NCBI GenBank assembly: GCA_025355165.1
Contig: JANYAD010000043.1
Span: 1-64,000 of the forward strand
DNA from: Gammaproteobacteria bacterium
Lineage (GTDB): Bacteria; Pseudomonadota; Gammaproteobacteria; Steroidobacterales; Steroidobacteraceae
DNA length: 64,000 nucleotides
Reading direction: 5' to 3'
Below the pieces are notes generated by a model. The model was not told the origin of the DNA. It was given only the letters and a program-made list of their open reading frames with translations, and made no database searches. Numbering within the stretch: the stretch's first letter is position 1; every line of letters starts with the position of its first letter. Of the stretch, positions 33,730 to 45,392 are shown one piece after another. Position numbers and translations under genes: made by a program.

Positions 33730-34773
33730 ATGCGAAACGTTCTGCTCGGCTGCATGGGTATCGCGGCAATGGGGGCCGCAAGCGGCGGCTTTGCGCACGC
33801 CGCTGCACACGCTCCCAAAACACACAGGCTAGAAGCCACGCCGGCCACCGTTGCCTACGGCTATTACTGGTCGGACGCACCGCCGGTGCTGCGCATCGAC
33901 TCGGGCGACATCATCGATGTCGACACGCTGCTGACCAACACGCCGACAGGCCTTGCGCAAGCCGGGGTCCCAGAGCAGAGCATTCAGGGATCGCTCAAGG
34001 CCATTGAGTCCGAGGTGACGGGCGATCGCAAAGGTCCGGGCGGCCATATTCTCACCGGCCCGGTCTACGTTGAGGGGGCCGCGCGCGGCGACGTGCTGGA
34101 GGTCAGGATACTGTCCATCGATCTGCCGCTGGCTTACGGTTATAACGGCTGCAAGGGCTACCTACCGGAGAATTGCGAAAACGGCGCACCCTTGACGATC
34201 ATTGCGCTGGACCGCCAGAAGATGACGGCGCAATTTCTTCCCGGGATCGTGATACCGCTTAAGCCCTTTTATGGCAGCGTGGGTGTTGCGCCGGCGCCCG
34301 AACTGGGTCGTGTCAGCAGCAATCCGCCAGGACGGCATGCCGGCAATTTGGACAACCGCGAACTGGTTGCAGGCAGCACGCTCTATATCCCTGTGTTTGC
34401 CGCCGGTGCGCTATTTGAAATCGGCGACGGGCATGCGGCGCAGGGCGATGGCGAGGTGGATCAAACCGCCATTGAAACTTCATTGCGCGGACGCCTACAG
34501 CTGATCGTGCGCAAGGACATGAAGCTTAAATGGCCGCGGGCTGAAACCGCCGGCGATTACATCAGCATGGCCACGGATCCGGATCTTGCGGTCGCGACCA
34601 AGGCGGCCATACAGGAGATGGTGGATTTCCTGGTCGCGGAAAAGAAGCTGACTCCCCACCAGGCTTATCAACTGGTGAGCATCGCAGGGAATGTGGCCGT
34701 GACACAGCTCGTGGACAAGCCCAACCTCGGTGTCCACGTCAAATTGCCGAAAAGCATCTTTGTCGGCAAATAG
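33730..34773 (+). CDS. Exported acetamidase/formamidase family protein
   Basis: A 347-residue protein with a signal peptide (GCMGIAAMGAASGGFAHAAA). The FmdA/AmdA fold is indicated by PVYVEGAARGDVLEVRILSI, the metal-binding PPGRHAGNLDNREL and GDGHAAQGDGEVDQTAIE. Cytoplasmic relatives hydrolyse formamide or acetamide; an exported member could act on other amides. The ATG at 33730 is preceded by GAGGG; a TTG at 33718 is in frame but unlikely. No amide transport genes are adjacent. Confidence 0.88.
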   Translation: MRNVLLGCMGIAAMGAASGGFAHAAAHAPKTHRLEATPATVAYGYYWSDAPPVLRIDSGDIIDVDTLLTNTPTGLAQAGVPEQSIQGSLKAIESEVTGDRKGPGGHILTGPVYVEGAARGDVLEVRILSIDLPLAYGYNGCKGYLPENCENGAPLTIIALDRQKMTAQFLPGIVIPLKPFYGSVGVAPAPELGRVSSNPPGRHAGNLDNRELVAGSTLYIPVFAAGALFEIGDGHAAQGDGEVDQTAIETSLRGRLQLIVRKDMKLKWPRAETAGDYISMATDPDLAVATKAAIQEMVDFLVAEKKLTPHQAYQLVSIAGNVAVTQLVDKPNLGVHVKLPKSIFVGK

Positions 34774-34783
34774 CCGCGGCGCT

Positions 34784-35569
34784 TTATCCGAACACCGCCA
34801 CCATTTGGCGGCTGAGCGCGGCGGGCGCCCCGGTCGGGTCGAACAAGACACTGGACTCGCAAGCATAGCCCTGTCCGGCTGAATCGACCTCGGCATCGAT
34901 CCGCCACCACGCTTCGGGTGCGAAAGAGTAATCGTGTTTCAGGAACTGCACCGTCCAGGTCAAGGAGCTCGAAGGCGCGGGCGTGCTCATCATTTGTAAA
35001 ACCACGGACGGTATGCAGTCCACGAGCGCCACCACGTGGGATTCAGTGAGCGCGACGCCGTCCTTGTGTCGCACGAATGTGGTGCTTAAGGACAGGCGCG
35101 AGCCTGCGAACGGATGGCTGCCTGCGGCCCATCGTTGGCCAAAATGCTGCGCGAATGCCGGCTGCAAACCGGAAAAGGGCGGTTCCAAAAAATCCTCGCT
35201 GCGCACAGCGCTGGCCGCCGGCGGCGCAATGGCAATGGCCGCGCGGCGCGGCAAACCATAAACGCCGGTAAAAGTGGCAGCGATTTGCTCCTCACTCCAC
35301 AACCGCGCACTGGCTATCGTGACGGCCTTTCCGGTGCGCAAAATTTCTGCCTGAATGCGCACGCTCCCAGCGAGCGCGGGACCCACAAAAATGGTTTCCA
35401 GACTTCGCAACTGCCGTTCGGCGGGCACCAGGCGGCGCATCGCCTCGTTGCCGAGCGCCGCGACCATGCCGCCAAAAGTTGCCCGCCCCTGGGACCAGTC
35501 CTCGCCGATGACGGCGGTCCAGTCTTTCTCGTTCGCGATGAGGGAGCTCAGTGTGTCGGAAAAGCGCAT
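34784..35569 (-). CDS. Acyl-CoA thioesterase family protein (TesB-like double hotdog)
   Basis: A 261-residue protein with two hotdog-like halves. The N-terminal half has GRATFGGMVAALGNEAMRRL and RSLETIFVGPALAGSVRIQA. The C-terminal half has LTWTVQFLKHDYSFAPEAWW and a final SSVLFDPTGAPAALSRQMVA. This fits TesB-type acyl-CoA thioesterases. It converges with the acetamidase gene, with ten bases between stops. The substrate chain length is not predictable. Confidence 0.85.
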   Translation of the reverse strand: MRFSDTLSSLIANEKDWTAVIGEDWSQGRATFGGMVAALGNEAMRRLVPAERQLRSLETIFVGPALAGSVRIQAEILRTGKAVTIASARLWSEEQIAATFTGVYGLPRRAAIAIAPPAASAVRSEDFLEPPFSGLQPAFAQHFGQRWAAGSHPFAGSRLSLSTTFVRHKDGVALTESHVVALVDCIPSVVLQMMSTPAPSSSLTWTVQFLKHDYSFAPEAWWRIDAEVDSAGQGYACESSVLFDPTGAPAALSRQMVAVFG

Positions 35570-35607
35570 GCGCCCGATGTTAACGGATTGATTGCCCGAT
35601 CCGACGA

Positions 35608-35808
35608 TTAATCGGGCAGCGGAGCGGGACCTATGTAATTTGCGGACGGCCGTATGATCCGGTTGTCTTTGCGTTGTTCCACGATGTGCGCCGAGCGATC
35701 AAGAATGCGCGCGATCGCGAATGTCGCGGTAAGGAAATCTTTGGGCAGTCCCAGCGCCAGATAAACCACGCCCTCAAGTCCTTTTTTGACATCGAACACT
35801 GCGTTCAT
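35608..35808 (-). CDS. Small uncharacterised protein (66 aa)
   Basis: The ORF starts at ATG 35808 after a strong GGAGG ribosome-binding site at 35814-35818 and codes for 66 residues (MNAVFDVKKGLEGVVYLAL...). It contains one short hydrophobic stretch, a basic middle (ILDRSAHIVEQRKDNR) and a proline-rich end (IGPAPLPD). I do not recognise it. The good Shine-Dalgarno and placement in an otherwise empty gap support a real gene. The frame is open for 14 codons further upstream, but nothing supports that longer form. Confidence 0.5.
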   Translation of the reverse strand: MNAVFDVKKGLEGVVYLALGLPKDFLTATFAIARILDRSAHIVEQRKDNRIIRPSANYIGPAPLPD

Positions 35809-35922
35809 AGATGCCTCCGGAGAAGAACTTAACGCCGCGAGTGCCTGCAATGCAAGCTCGCGCAGCTGATGGAATTATCATGGCAGCGGATAACTTAAGT
35901 CTCGGTCGGCTATCCTTCAGCC

Positions 35923-36835
35923 ATGCCGATTGAACGTAATGAGTTGCGCTGCTTCCATGCGGTCATCGAAGCCGGGGGCTGCAGTCGCGCCGCGGAGCGC
36001 CTCGATTTGTCGCAATCCGCGGTGAGCCAAACGATCGCGAATCTGGAGCATCGGCTGGGCACGACGTTGTTGCGCCGAGGCGACGTTGAACGAGGAACGC
36101 GAGACCCTCGCGGACATCAGCCAAATCAAATCCGGCGCGCTGTCGACCCTGTCCCTCGCCCTCTCTCCGGCCGCCAACTCGCGGCTCGGCGTTGCGTTGC
36201 TCAAGGAATTCTGCGAGCGCAATCCGCTGACGCGCCTCAAGGTGGTGGTCGCTCCGAGCCGCGAAATCGTGCACGGCGTCGCAGAGGGCCTATGGGAATT
36301 GGGCTTCGGGCCGTTTCACCACACCATGCCTGCGCATTTCGCCTTGCACCCCTGCTCCTCCGAAACCAGACGGCTGATGATTGCACGCGATCACGCAGCC
36401 TGCGCGGCGCTGGTCCGGGAACCGATGAGCAGCCTGCGCGGCTTGCCGCTGCTCACCTCGTTTCTCGACGATTCCGCCCAGCGGCCTACGGGCGAACGGC
36501 TGCGCGATGCATTTGGTTCGGTGTGGGAAGTCAGTCATATGGAATTGCGACTCGCGCTCGTTGCTGATGGCAAGGGCGTCACGTATGTATCGGATCTTGT
36601 GACGGCAGTGCCGCCGCGATTGGTGCCCATCGAGGGCCTGCCGTACTCCAGTATCGAGCGCCAGGTGGGAGCTTATGCCTTGAAGCATCAACCGATGTCG
36701 CAGGCCGGGACGCGTTTTCTGGCGTTGTGCCATGAAAATGGCCGAAGGACAGACAACCGGCCTCGTGAGCGAGCGTCGGCGGGCTTCGCTCAAGCGTGCG
36801 AGAATCATCACCCATTGCCTCCAAGGACGTTATGA
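35923..36835 (+). pseudogene. LysR-family regulator, disrupted by internal deletion/frameshift
   Basis: Residues 1-52 in the first frame are a normal LysR helix-turn-helix (FHAVIEAGGCSRAAERLDLS, then LEHRLGTTLLRRG). At about 36078-36086 the homology jumps to a different frame, continuing NEERETLADISQIKSGAL and then the substrate-binding domain to 36835. About 26 residues that normally link the HTH to the regulatory domain are missing, and the frame changes. This points to a deletion of about 80 bases or a sequencing error. CGACGTTG occurs at 36062-36069 and 36081-36088, flanking the joint. The final stop overlaps the SDR start. Confidence 0.75.
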
Positions 36836-37635
36836 ATACCCAGGACCTTTTTTCGCTCAAAGGACGTGTTGCGCTCATCACGGGCGGTTCGCGCGGCATC
36901 GGCAAAATGATTGCAGAAGGCTTCATCGCGCAAGGCGCCAAAGTGTACATCTCCGCCCGCAAAGCCTTGGCGTGCAATCAAACCGCAAAGGAATTATCCA
37001 GCGACGGCGGCACCTGCATCTCCATTCCGATGAATGTGGCGAGCGTTGCCGGGGCCAAAGAACTCGCCGCCGCCGTCATGGCTCGCGAATCCAGAGTAGA
37101 CATTCTCGTGAACAACGCGGGCGCCGCATGGGGCGCGGGGTTCGATGAATTTCCCGAGGAAGGCTGGGATAAAGTGCTCGATCTCAATGCCAAGACGCCA
37201 TTCTTTTTGACCCAGGCCTTAGCGCCCGCCTTGCGCGAGGCGGCCAGTGCAGCGCGGCCCGCCAAAGTGATCAACATCGCCTCGATCGACGGCATTTATC
37301 TTACGCATCGCGAAACTTATTCATACGTGACCAGCAAAGCCGGGTTGATACAGCTGACCCGACTCATGGCTGCGCGCCTGGTCAAGGATCACATCCATGT
37401 GAGTGCGATAGCGCCGGGCGCGTTTAAGTCGGATATGAACAAGGAGGCACGTGATCACGCCGAGGAAGTCGCCCGGCACATACCGGCGCGGCGAGTGGGC
37501 AGCGATGAAGACATGGCGGGCGCTGCCATATTTTTGGCTTCGCGGGCGGGGGACTACGTGATCGGTTCCACGCTGACCGTGGACGGCGGCGTTGCTTTCG
37601 CCTCGCCGGCCATGCGCGATCTGCAGTTGGAATAA
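36832..37635 (+). CDS. SDR-family oxidoreductase (FabG/RhlG-like)
   Basis: A 267-residue short-chain dehydrogenase. The cofactor motif is ITGGSRGIGKMIAEGF, NNAGAAWG forms the central motif, and the catalytic residues are in YSYVTSKAGLIQL (Tyr and Lys) with a preceding serine in NIASIDG. The end TLTVDGGVAFA is typical. It uses NAD(P)H on a 3-oxoacyl or other carbonyl substrate; the closest overall pattern is RhlG-like. ATG 36832 follows AAGGA. Its start overlaps the stop of the broken LysR gene, so the pair may once have been a regulator and its co-transcribed target. Confidence 0.9.
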   Translation: MNTQDLFSLKGRVALITGGSRGIGKMIAEGFIAQGAKVYISARKALACNQTAKELSSDGGTCISIPMNVASVAGAKELAAAVMARESRVDILVNNAGAAWGAGFDEFPEEGWDKVLDLNAKTPFFLTQALAPALREAASAARPAKVINIASIDGIYLTHRETYSYVTSKAGLIQLTRLMAARLVKDHIHVSAIAPGAFKSDMNKEARDHAEEVARHIPARRVGSDEDMAGAAIFLASRAGDYVIGSTLTVDGGVAFASPAMRDLQLE

Positions 37636-37654
37636 ATCCTCTTGCGCAATCTTG

Positions 37655-38815
37655 CTAGCCCGGCGGCCTCATCCCGCGCTCGATATGTTTCGCCAATTCG
37701 TCTAAGTCGACCTCTTCTTCGATCGCTATTTCCAGCGAGTCATCCTTTGGTACGGGCACACTCTCGCGGCGTTGCATCGCCGCGGGCACAACGCGCTCTT
37801 CCGGCAGCGGTGCCGATAGCGTGGGTGATACCCAATCCTTCTTCTGCGCGATCCAGCGTTGGTAGCGGTCGAAATTCCACATGCCGGCCTCGCCGCCCGT
37901 TTGCAGGACATTGGCTATCTGGCTGAACTGGCCGCCGCGAATCGTTCCCTTGGAGGCGGCGCTCGGCAACAGAATTTCGCATACCGGCACTCGCATGCGG
38001 AATTCGCTCAAGAAATCCAGCCGTTGACAAACCAGGCCCACGAAGCAATCTGCCAGTTGCGCGCGAATACTGCCCTGGATTTCGGCCGCAAACGACATGC
38101 ACAGGCGCGTTAAGGCCTCGGCGCAAGTGGCCGAGTGCATGGTCGCAATCACCAAGTGACCGGTCTCGGCCGCGTTGAGGGTGAGCCGCATCACTTCGGG
38201 GGTTCTCATTTCCCCAACGATCAGAACGTCCGGATTTTCGCGCAGAGCATCGATCAGGGCCTGCTCGTAGCTCGGGGAGTGCGTTGGGACCTCCCTTTGC
38301 CGTATGAAGGATCGTCGGTTGGTATAGAGATATTCGATGGGGCTTTCGATCGCAATGATGTTGCGCGCGCTCGCGGCATTGATTTCCTCCACGAGTGCTG
38401 CGAGCGTCGTGGATTTGCCGCTCCCGGTCGGCCCGGACAATACGATTAGACCCGTCGTTGCCTCGGTGAGTTTCTTCAGGTCGGGATGCAAGTTGCAGGC
38501 GCGAAGATTATTTTGAAACGGACTTAAAAGACGTACCGCGATGGCGACGCCGCGCACGGTCTGAAAAATATTGATGCGGCATCTAACGCCCGCTAAGGTT
38601 CGCGAAAGATCGGCGGAGCCTCGCGTCAGAAAATGACCCCAGCTGTCGTTGCCCAGCAATTGGCGCGCGGCCTCCAGCAAGTGCGGTCCGGCCACCGGCG
38701 GACCGATCGCCGACAGGTGTCCTCTGACACGGGCGAACGGCGCCGCGTCCGCTTCCATATGCAGATCGCTCGCGCCAAGTTCGCGGCCCTTTTTAATCCA
38801 CTCTTGAATAGACAT
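37655..38815 (-). CDS. PilT/PilU-type retraction ATPase, stand-alone
   Basis: About 386 residues. The N-terminal part begins MSIQEWIKKGRELGASDLHM, the PilT-like start. Walker A is GPTGSGKST, Walker B and catalytic region NPDVLIVGEMRTPEVMRL, the His box is IATMHS, and a PilT/PilU-like tail follows (GQFSQIANVLQTGGEAGM). The last 50 residues are acidic. Such ATPases power pilus retraction. The gene is alone here: no other pil genes are nearby. The acidic C-terminal extension and the divergent tail favour PilU rather than PilT. The frame is open to 38872, so the start is uncertain. Confidence 0.88.
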   Translation of the reverse strand: MSIQEWIKKGRELGASDLHMEADAAPFARVRGHLSAIGPPVAGPHLLEAARQLLGNDSWGHFLTRGSADLSRTLAGVRCRINIFQTVRGVAIAVRLLSPFQNNLRACNLHPDLKKLTEATTGLIVLSGPTGSGKSTTLAALVEEINAASARNIIAIESPIEYLYTNRRSFIRQREVPTHSPSYEQALIDALRENPDVLIVGEMRTPEVMRLTLNAAETGHLVIATMHSATCAEALTRLCMSFAAEIQGSIRAQLADCFVGLVCQRLDFLSEFRMRVPVCEILLPSAASKGTIRGGQFSQIANVLQTGGEAGMWNFDRYQRWIAQKKDWVSPTLSAPLPEERVVPAAMQRRESVPVPKDDSLEIAIEEEVDLDELAKHIERGMRPPG

Positions 38816-38946
38816 GGGCTTTAAGACACCGAAGTAGGCCCGCCGGTTCATGCGCCCAGCCAATTCGCCCAACCGCGGCCTTGCGTAGCAGATAATCTAA
38901 GCGCTTGTGAGTCGCGAGGCAGCGACGCCGGACATTGTGAGGGTAT

Positions 38947-39894
38947 ATGTCGAAGCTTTTGCTGGTATTCGCGCTGTCGTCCTGTGCGGTTTGCGCTCAG
39001 GTGCCACAGCGCACGGGGTCGGTCCACACCGCCGAGGTGGATCTGGGCTATGAGGTCCTCGGCACGAGCGGCGGGGGAACTCCCTTGATTGCGGTCAATG
39101 GCGGCCCGGGCTTATCTCACGCCTACATGATGCAAAACGACCTATGGCAGCGCGTTGCAATGGCTCGACTGGTGGTGCTGTACGACCAACGCGGCACCGG
39201 CCAGTCCAAGCATATGCAAGCCGATGCCCCGCAAAACATGGAGGCGCAAATTGCTGACTTAGAGGCCGTCCGCAATGCCCTTTCGCTCGACCGAGTCGCG
39301 CTCTTGGGCGACTCCTACGGCGGCATGGTCGCGATGGCCTACGCCTCGGCGCACCCCGAGCATGTCGAGCGGCTGATCCTGTCCGACTCCAGCGCCCCGT
39401 CCTGGAACAGTCTGGTGCATTTGCTGCCGCAGGTGTTCCCCGACCGCGAAGAGCAAGGCAAGCGGGACGGCAAGGCTTTGTCGGCCGATAAGGAAGCCGC
39501 CGCTCAGGCGGGCTTGGTCAACCACATGCGCATGATGTTCTATTCACCCGATCTGCGCGAAGCGTACCTCTCCCATATGGGCGATCTCGGTTTCGTGCCT
39601 GCCGTCGGAGCAGCGGTACAACTCGCGACCAAGGATCTCGATCTCACCCCGAAGCTCGCAGGATTTCGCTTTCCCACGCTGGTCATTAACGGCCGCTACG
39701 ACATGAACGTCGCCCCACTCACCGCATGGCGGATAGCGCACGCCATACCTGGCTCACAAATCGTCTTTTTCGAGAAAAGTGGTCATCTTCCTGCTTACGA
39801 AGAGCCCGACAAGTATTTGCAAATTCTCAGCACCTTTCTTGCGCCAGAGGGGGCAAAGCCGCCGCACAAGGTAGCGAAGCGGGGGGAGAAATGA
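38947..39894 (+). CDS. Exported alpha/beta hydrolase, proline iminopeptidase-like
   Basis: A 315-residue protein with a signal peptide (MSKLLLVFALSSCAVCAQ). The iminopeptidase features are GGPGLSHAYM (oxyanion region), LYDQRGTGQS, the nucleophile motif LGDSYGGMVAM, an acid in INGRYDMNVAP and the histidine in EKSGHLPAYEEPD. It probably releases N-terminal proline or other residues from peptides in the periplasm. Few cytoplasmic homologues carry a signal peptide. The basic C-terminus (KPPHKVAKRGEK) is probably disordered. Confidence 0.88.
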   Translation: MSKLLLVFALSSCAVCAQVPQRTGSVHTAEVDLGYEVLGTSGGGTPLIAVNGGPGLSHAYMMQNDLWQRVAMARLVVLYDQRGTGQSKHMQADAPQNMEAQIADLEAVRNALSLDRVALLGDSYGGMVAMAYASAHPEHVERLILSDSSAPSWNSLVHLLPQVFPDREEQGKRDGKALSADKEAAAQAGLVNHMRMMFYSPDLREAYLSHMGDLGFVPAVGAAVQLATKDLDLTPKLAGFRFPTLVINGRYDMNVAPLTAWRIAHAIPGSQIVFFEKSGHLPAYEEPDKYLQILSTFLAPEGAKPPHKVAKRGEK

Positions 39895-40025
39895 AGCCTC
39901 TATGATGGACTTGGATTTCTGTGATGATGATTTTGCCCCTTAGCCCTTTTAAGCGCAGATGCCACCGGTACTTGCCAGAGCCGCTCCCGAGGGCAACCAT
40001 CGCAACTACGATCTTGTGCCTGCTA

Positions 40026-40254
40026 TCACGCATACTGAACGATTGAGAGCAGGTTCCCGTCCAGATCTCTGAACAACCTTTGCACCATCAGGTGCCCTCA
40101 GTATTCCAACTGAATCTTGAGGCAGGCCCGCAACGCGCTCCAGGCTGACACCCCGTTTGGTCAGCGTGGCCAGCGTTGCTGCGATGTCCACAACGGAGAA
40201 TCCCACCCCGGTGTTTCGAAATCGGCGTGCTGAATACACCAGATGCGCACGCAT
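40026..40254 (-). pseudogene. Decayed VOC (glyoxalase-fold) gene fragment
   Basis: The minus strand codes for GFSVVDIAATLATLTKRGVS and GILRAPDGAKV, the second half of a VOC protein. It then shifts frame: the C-terminal VOC motif appears one frame over as LFRDLDGNLLSIVQYA followed by a stop at 40026-40028. The N-terminal VOC half is absent. An AGGAGG box sits just before the ATG at 40254. This is best read as a truncated and frameshifted relic between an alpha/beta hydrolase gene and gyrB. I see no other gene between 39895 and 40292. Confidence 0.7.
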
Positions 40255-40292
40255 TTCCTCCTTTTAGAACGCCACGTTGCGGCTCGCGATTA

Positions 40293-43209
<2,917 letters not shown>

Positions 43210-44292
43210 TTAAGTTCCACGTGAAACATCGGCGGGCTCGATGGACCCCGCCGCCACCGTATAGCACCGCCCTGGCTGCCCGAATGCAGCGAACTCGCCG
43301 TGCAACGTCGTGACGATCAATTGAACCGCGTCAGAGGACACCTCGTGAATCAGTCCCGCCAAGCGATCGTCGTCCAGCTCAGCAGCGGGGTCATCCAAAA
43401 GCAGGCTAGGCTGAACGGCGGAGTCGTCGGGGAAAAGCCTTATTTGAGCGATGAGCAAAGCGGCCGCCAGCAGCTTTTGCTGTCCGCGCGAGACGCGGTC
43501 CTTTACCGCCGCTCCATCCAAGCGTATCGCCAACTCAGCCCGATGAGGTCCGATTTGCGTCGCGCCCGCTTCCACATCATGATTCCAACTCTGGTTCAAA
43601 GCCTCAGGCAGGGTGAGCTCTTTGGACCACCCTGCTCGATAGCTCAGAGCCAATTCCATCCCGAGCAACTTCTCGCCGATCAGCTTGGCCGACGGGCTGA
43701 GAGCAGACACATAACGGGCTCGCGCATCCGAGAGCAGCTCGCCCGACCGCACGAGATCGGTGTCCCATACCGATACAACCGAGCGCGGTTGGCGCTTCTT
43801 GAGGGCTGCATTACGCTGCCTGAGAGCCTGCTGATAGCGGCGCCAATGACCCACGAAGGATTGCTCCACGTGGAACGTACCCCAATCCAAGAATCGCCGG
43901 CGCCGGGCCGGCCCCTCTTCGATTAGGTGATGCACTTCGGGATCGATAATTTGCACCGGTAGCTGCAGCGCCAGTTCAGCGAGCGACGGGGGCGTATCGC
44001 CGTCGATGCGCGCGCGGATTCCCGCCCTAGAACCTTCCACGCCTACGTTGACTCGACGATGAGCCGTGTCCACCTCGCCGAACACCACGAAACGCTCCTT
44101 GCCATGGCGAATGAGGTGCTCTAGACGGCGTGTGCGGAAAGAGCGGCCGCGGCCTAGCACATAAATCGCTTCCAGGAGGCTGGTTTTGCCAGACGCATTG
44201 GGGCCGCTTATCAGCGTGAAGCGTCGATCGAGGTCGATCTGGGCCGATTGCAAGCAGCGGAAATCCGTTACTTGCAATCGGCTCAAACTCAT
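43210..44292 (-). CDS. recF: DNA replication/repair protein RecF
   Basis: A 360-residue SMC-like ATPase. Walker A is GPNASGKTSLLEAIYVLGRG, the signature motif is VSRGQQKLLAAALLIAQ, and Walker B is LLLDDPAAELDDDRLAGLI. RecF helps load RecA at gaps. It starts three bases after the dnaN stop in the standard dnaN-recF-gyrB order. Two parS-like sites fall inside this gene: one at the 3' end and one near the middle. Confidence 0.97.
   Translation of the reverse strand: MSLSRLQVTDFRCLQSAQIDLDRRFTLISGPNASGKTSLLEAIYVLGRGRSFRTRRLEHLIRHGKERFVVFGEVDTAHRRVNVGVEGSRAGIRARIDGDTPPSLAELALQLPVQIIDPEVHHLIEEGPARRRRFLDWGTFHVEQSFVGHWRRYQQALRQRNAALKKRQPRSVVSVWDTDLVRSGELLSDARARYVSALSPSAKLIGEKLLGMELALSYRAGWSKELTLPEALNQSWNHDVEAGATQIGPHRAELAIRLDGAAVKDRVSRGQQKLLAAALLIAQIRLFPDDSAVQPSLLLDDPAAELDDDRLAGLIHEVSSDAVQLIVTTLHGEFAAFGQPGRCYTVAAGSIEPADVSRGT
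43213..43228. promoter_or_regulatory. parS (ParB-binding) site 1
   Basis: The 16-mer AGTTCCACGTGAAACA differs at one position from the consensus TGTTCCACGTGAAACA. It overlaps the last codons of recF (reading DVSRGT on the minus strand). parS sites cluster near the origin and recruit ParB for chromosome segregation. The parA-parB genes would be expected just beyond rsmG, outside this window. Confidence 0.85.
43862..43877. promoter_or_regulatory. parS-like site 2 within recF
   Basis: The 16-mer TGCTCCACGTGGAACG matches the consensus TGTTYCACGTGRAACA at 14 of 16 positions and keeps the palindromic core CTCCACGTGGAAC. It lies about 650 bases from site 1, also within recF. Two close parS sites near the origin fit spreading nucleation by ParB. 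The weaker match means lower certainty. Confidence 0.65.
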
Positions 44293-44294
44293 GG

Positions 44295-45392
44295 CTATAG
44301 CCTCATTGGCATCACGACATAACGCGCGTTGGCATTGCCCGGAGATCGAATCAGGCAGCTGCTATTGCTGTCGGTCAGTCCCAGTTCAACGTCCTGACCA
44401 TCGATGGCGGCGAGTGCGTCGAGGAGATAATTCACGTTGAAGCCGACTTCCAAATCGTTGCCTTCATAGCCGACTTCAATTTCCTCCTCTGCCTCCTCCT
44501 GCTCGGGGTTATGCGCTTGGACCGTCAGCATATTTTTCTTAACGGTAACGCGAATACCTCGGTACTTCTCATTGGACAAAATGGCGGTGCGTTGCAACGC
44601 CTGCCGCAACACATCCCGATCTGCCCTGATGGCAGAAGCAGGCGCCGCCGGTATCACCCTTGAATATTCAGGGAATCGACCGTCAATCAGCTTCGAAGTG
44701 AAGCGAATATCGCCTATCTGGGCTCTAACGTGATTGGTGCCGATCGCCACGTCAGCGATTCCCTCCGCCGTCAAAACTCGTTGCAATTCCAGAACGCCTT
44801 TGCGCGGCACAATGACCTGCTGCGAGTTTTTTGCCCTCACTTCCAAGGCCGTCTCGCACAGCGCCAACCGATGACCATCGGTGGCCACTGCGCGTAACAG
44901 TTGCCCATCGATTTCCAACAGCATTCCATTTAGGTAGTACCGGACATCTTGCTGCGCCATGGAAAAATGGGTTTTCTCCAGCAATCGCAGCAATTCTTTA
45001 CGCGGCAGTTGCACCGTCTGCTGGGCATTGATGTCATCGATCACCGGAAAATCTGCGGCGGGAAGCGTCGACAGGCTGAAGCGGCTGCGACCGGCCTTGA
45101 TGACGATTTTCTCGCCTTCCATGCTCAAGGACACCGTGACCTTGTCGGGCAGGGCCCGCAAGATGTCCAAAAATTTGCGCCCCGGCACCGTGATATCACC
45201 GGCGTCTTGCACCGCTACTTCGGTAGCCGCGACCAGCTCGACTTCCAAGTCCGTTGCGGTGATGGACAACTGGCCTTCGCGAACACCCAGCAGCACGTTA
45301 GCCAAGACCGGCATGGTTTGGCGTCGTTCCACCACGCCGATGACTGCCTGCAAGGGGGTCAATAATTTCTCACGCTCTACCGTCAATTTCAT
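44295..45392 (-). CDS. dnaN: DNA polymerase III beta sliding clamp
   Basis: A 365-residue protein with the three-domain clamp layout. Typical segments are KLTVEREKLLTPLQAVIGVV at the N-terminus, LSITATDLEVELVA, TDGHRLALCE and the C-terminal LIRSPGNANARYVVMPMRL. The last residues MPMRL are the hydrophobic-pocket tail conserved in beta clamps. It tethers polymerase to DNA. The gene is separated from dnaA by about 220 bases that contain DnaA-box-like sites. Confidence 0.98.
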   Translation of the reverse strand: MKLTVEREKLLTPLQAVIGVVERRQTMPVLANVLLGVREGQLSITATDLEVELVAATEVAVQDAGDITVPGRKFLDILRALPDKVTVSLSMEGEKIVIKAGRSRFSLSTLPAADFPVIDDINAQQTVQLPRKELLRLLEKTHFSMAQQDVRYYLNGMLLEIDGQLLRAVATDGHRLALCETALEVRAKNSQQVIVPRKGVLELQRVLTAEGIADVAIGTNHVRAQIGDIRFTSKLIDGRFPEYSRVIPAAPASAIRADRDVLRQALQRTAILSNEKYRGIRVTVKKNMLTVQAHNPEQEEAEEEIEVGYEGNDLEVGFNVNYLLDALAAIDGQDVELGLTDSNSSCLIRSPGNANARYVVMPMRL

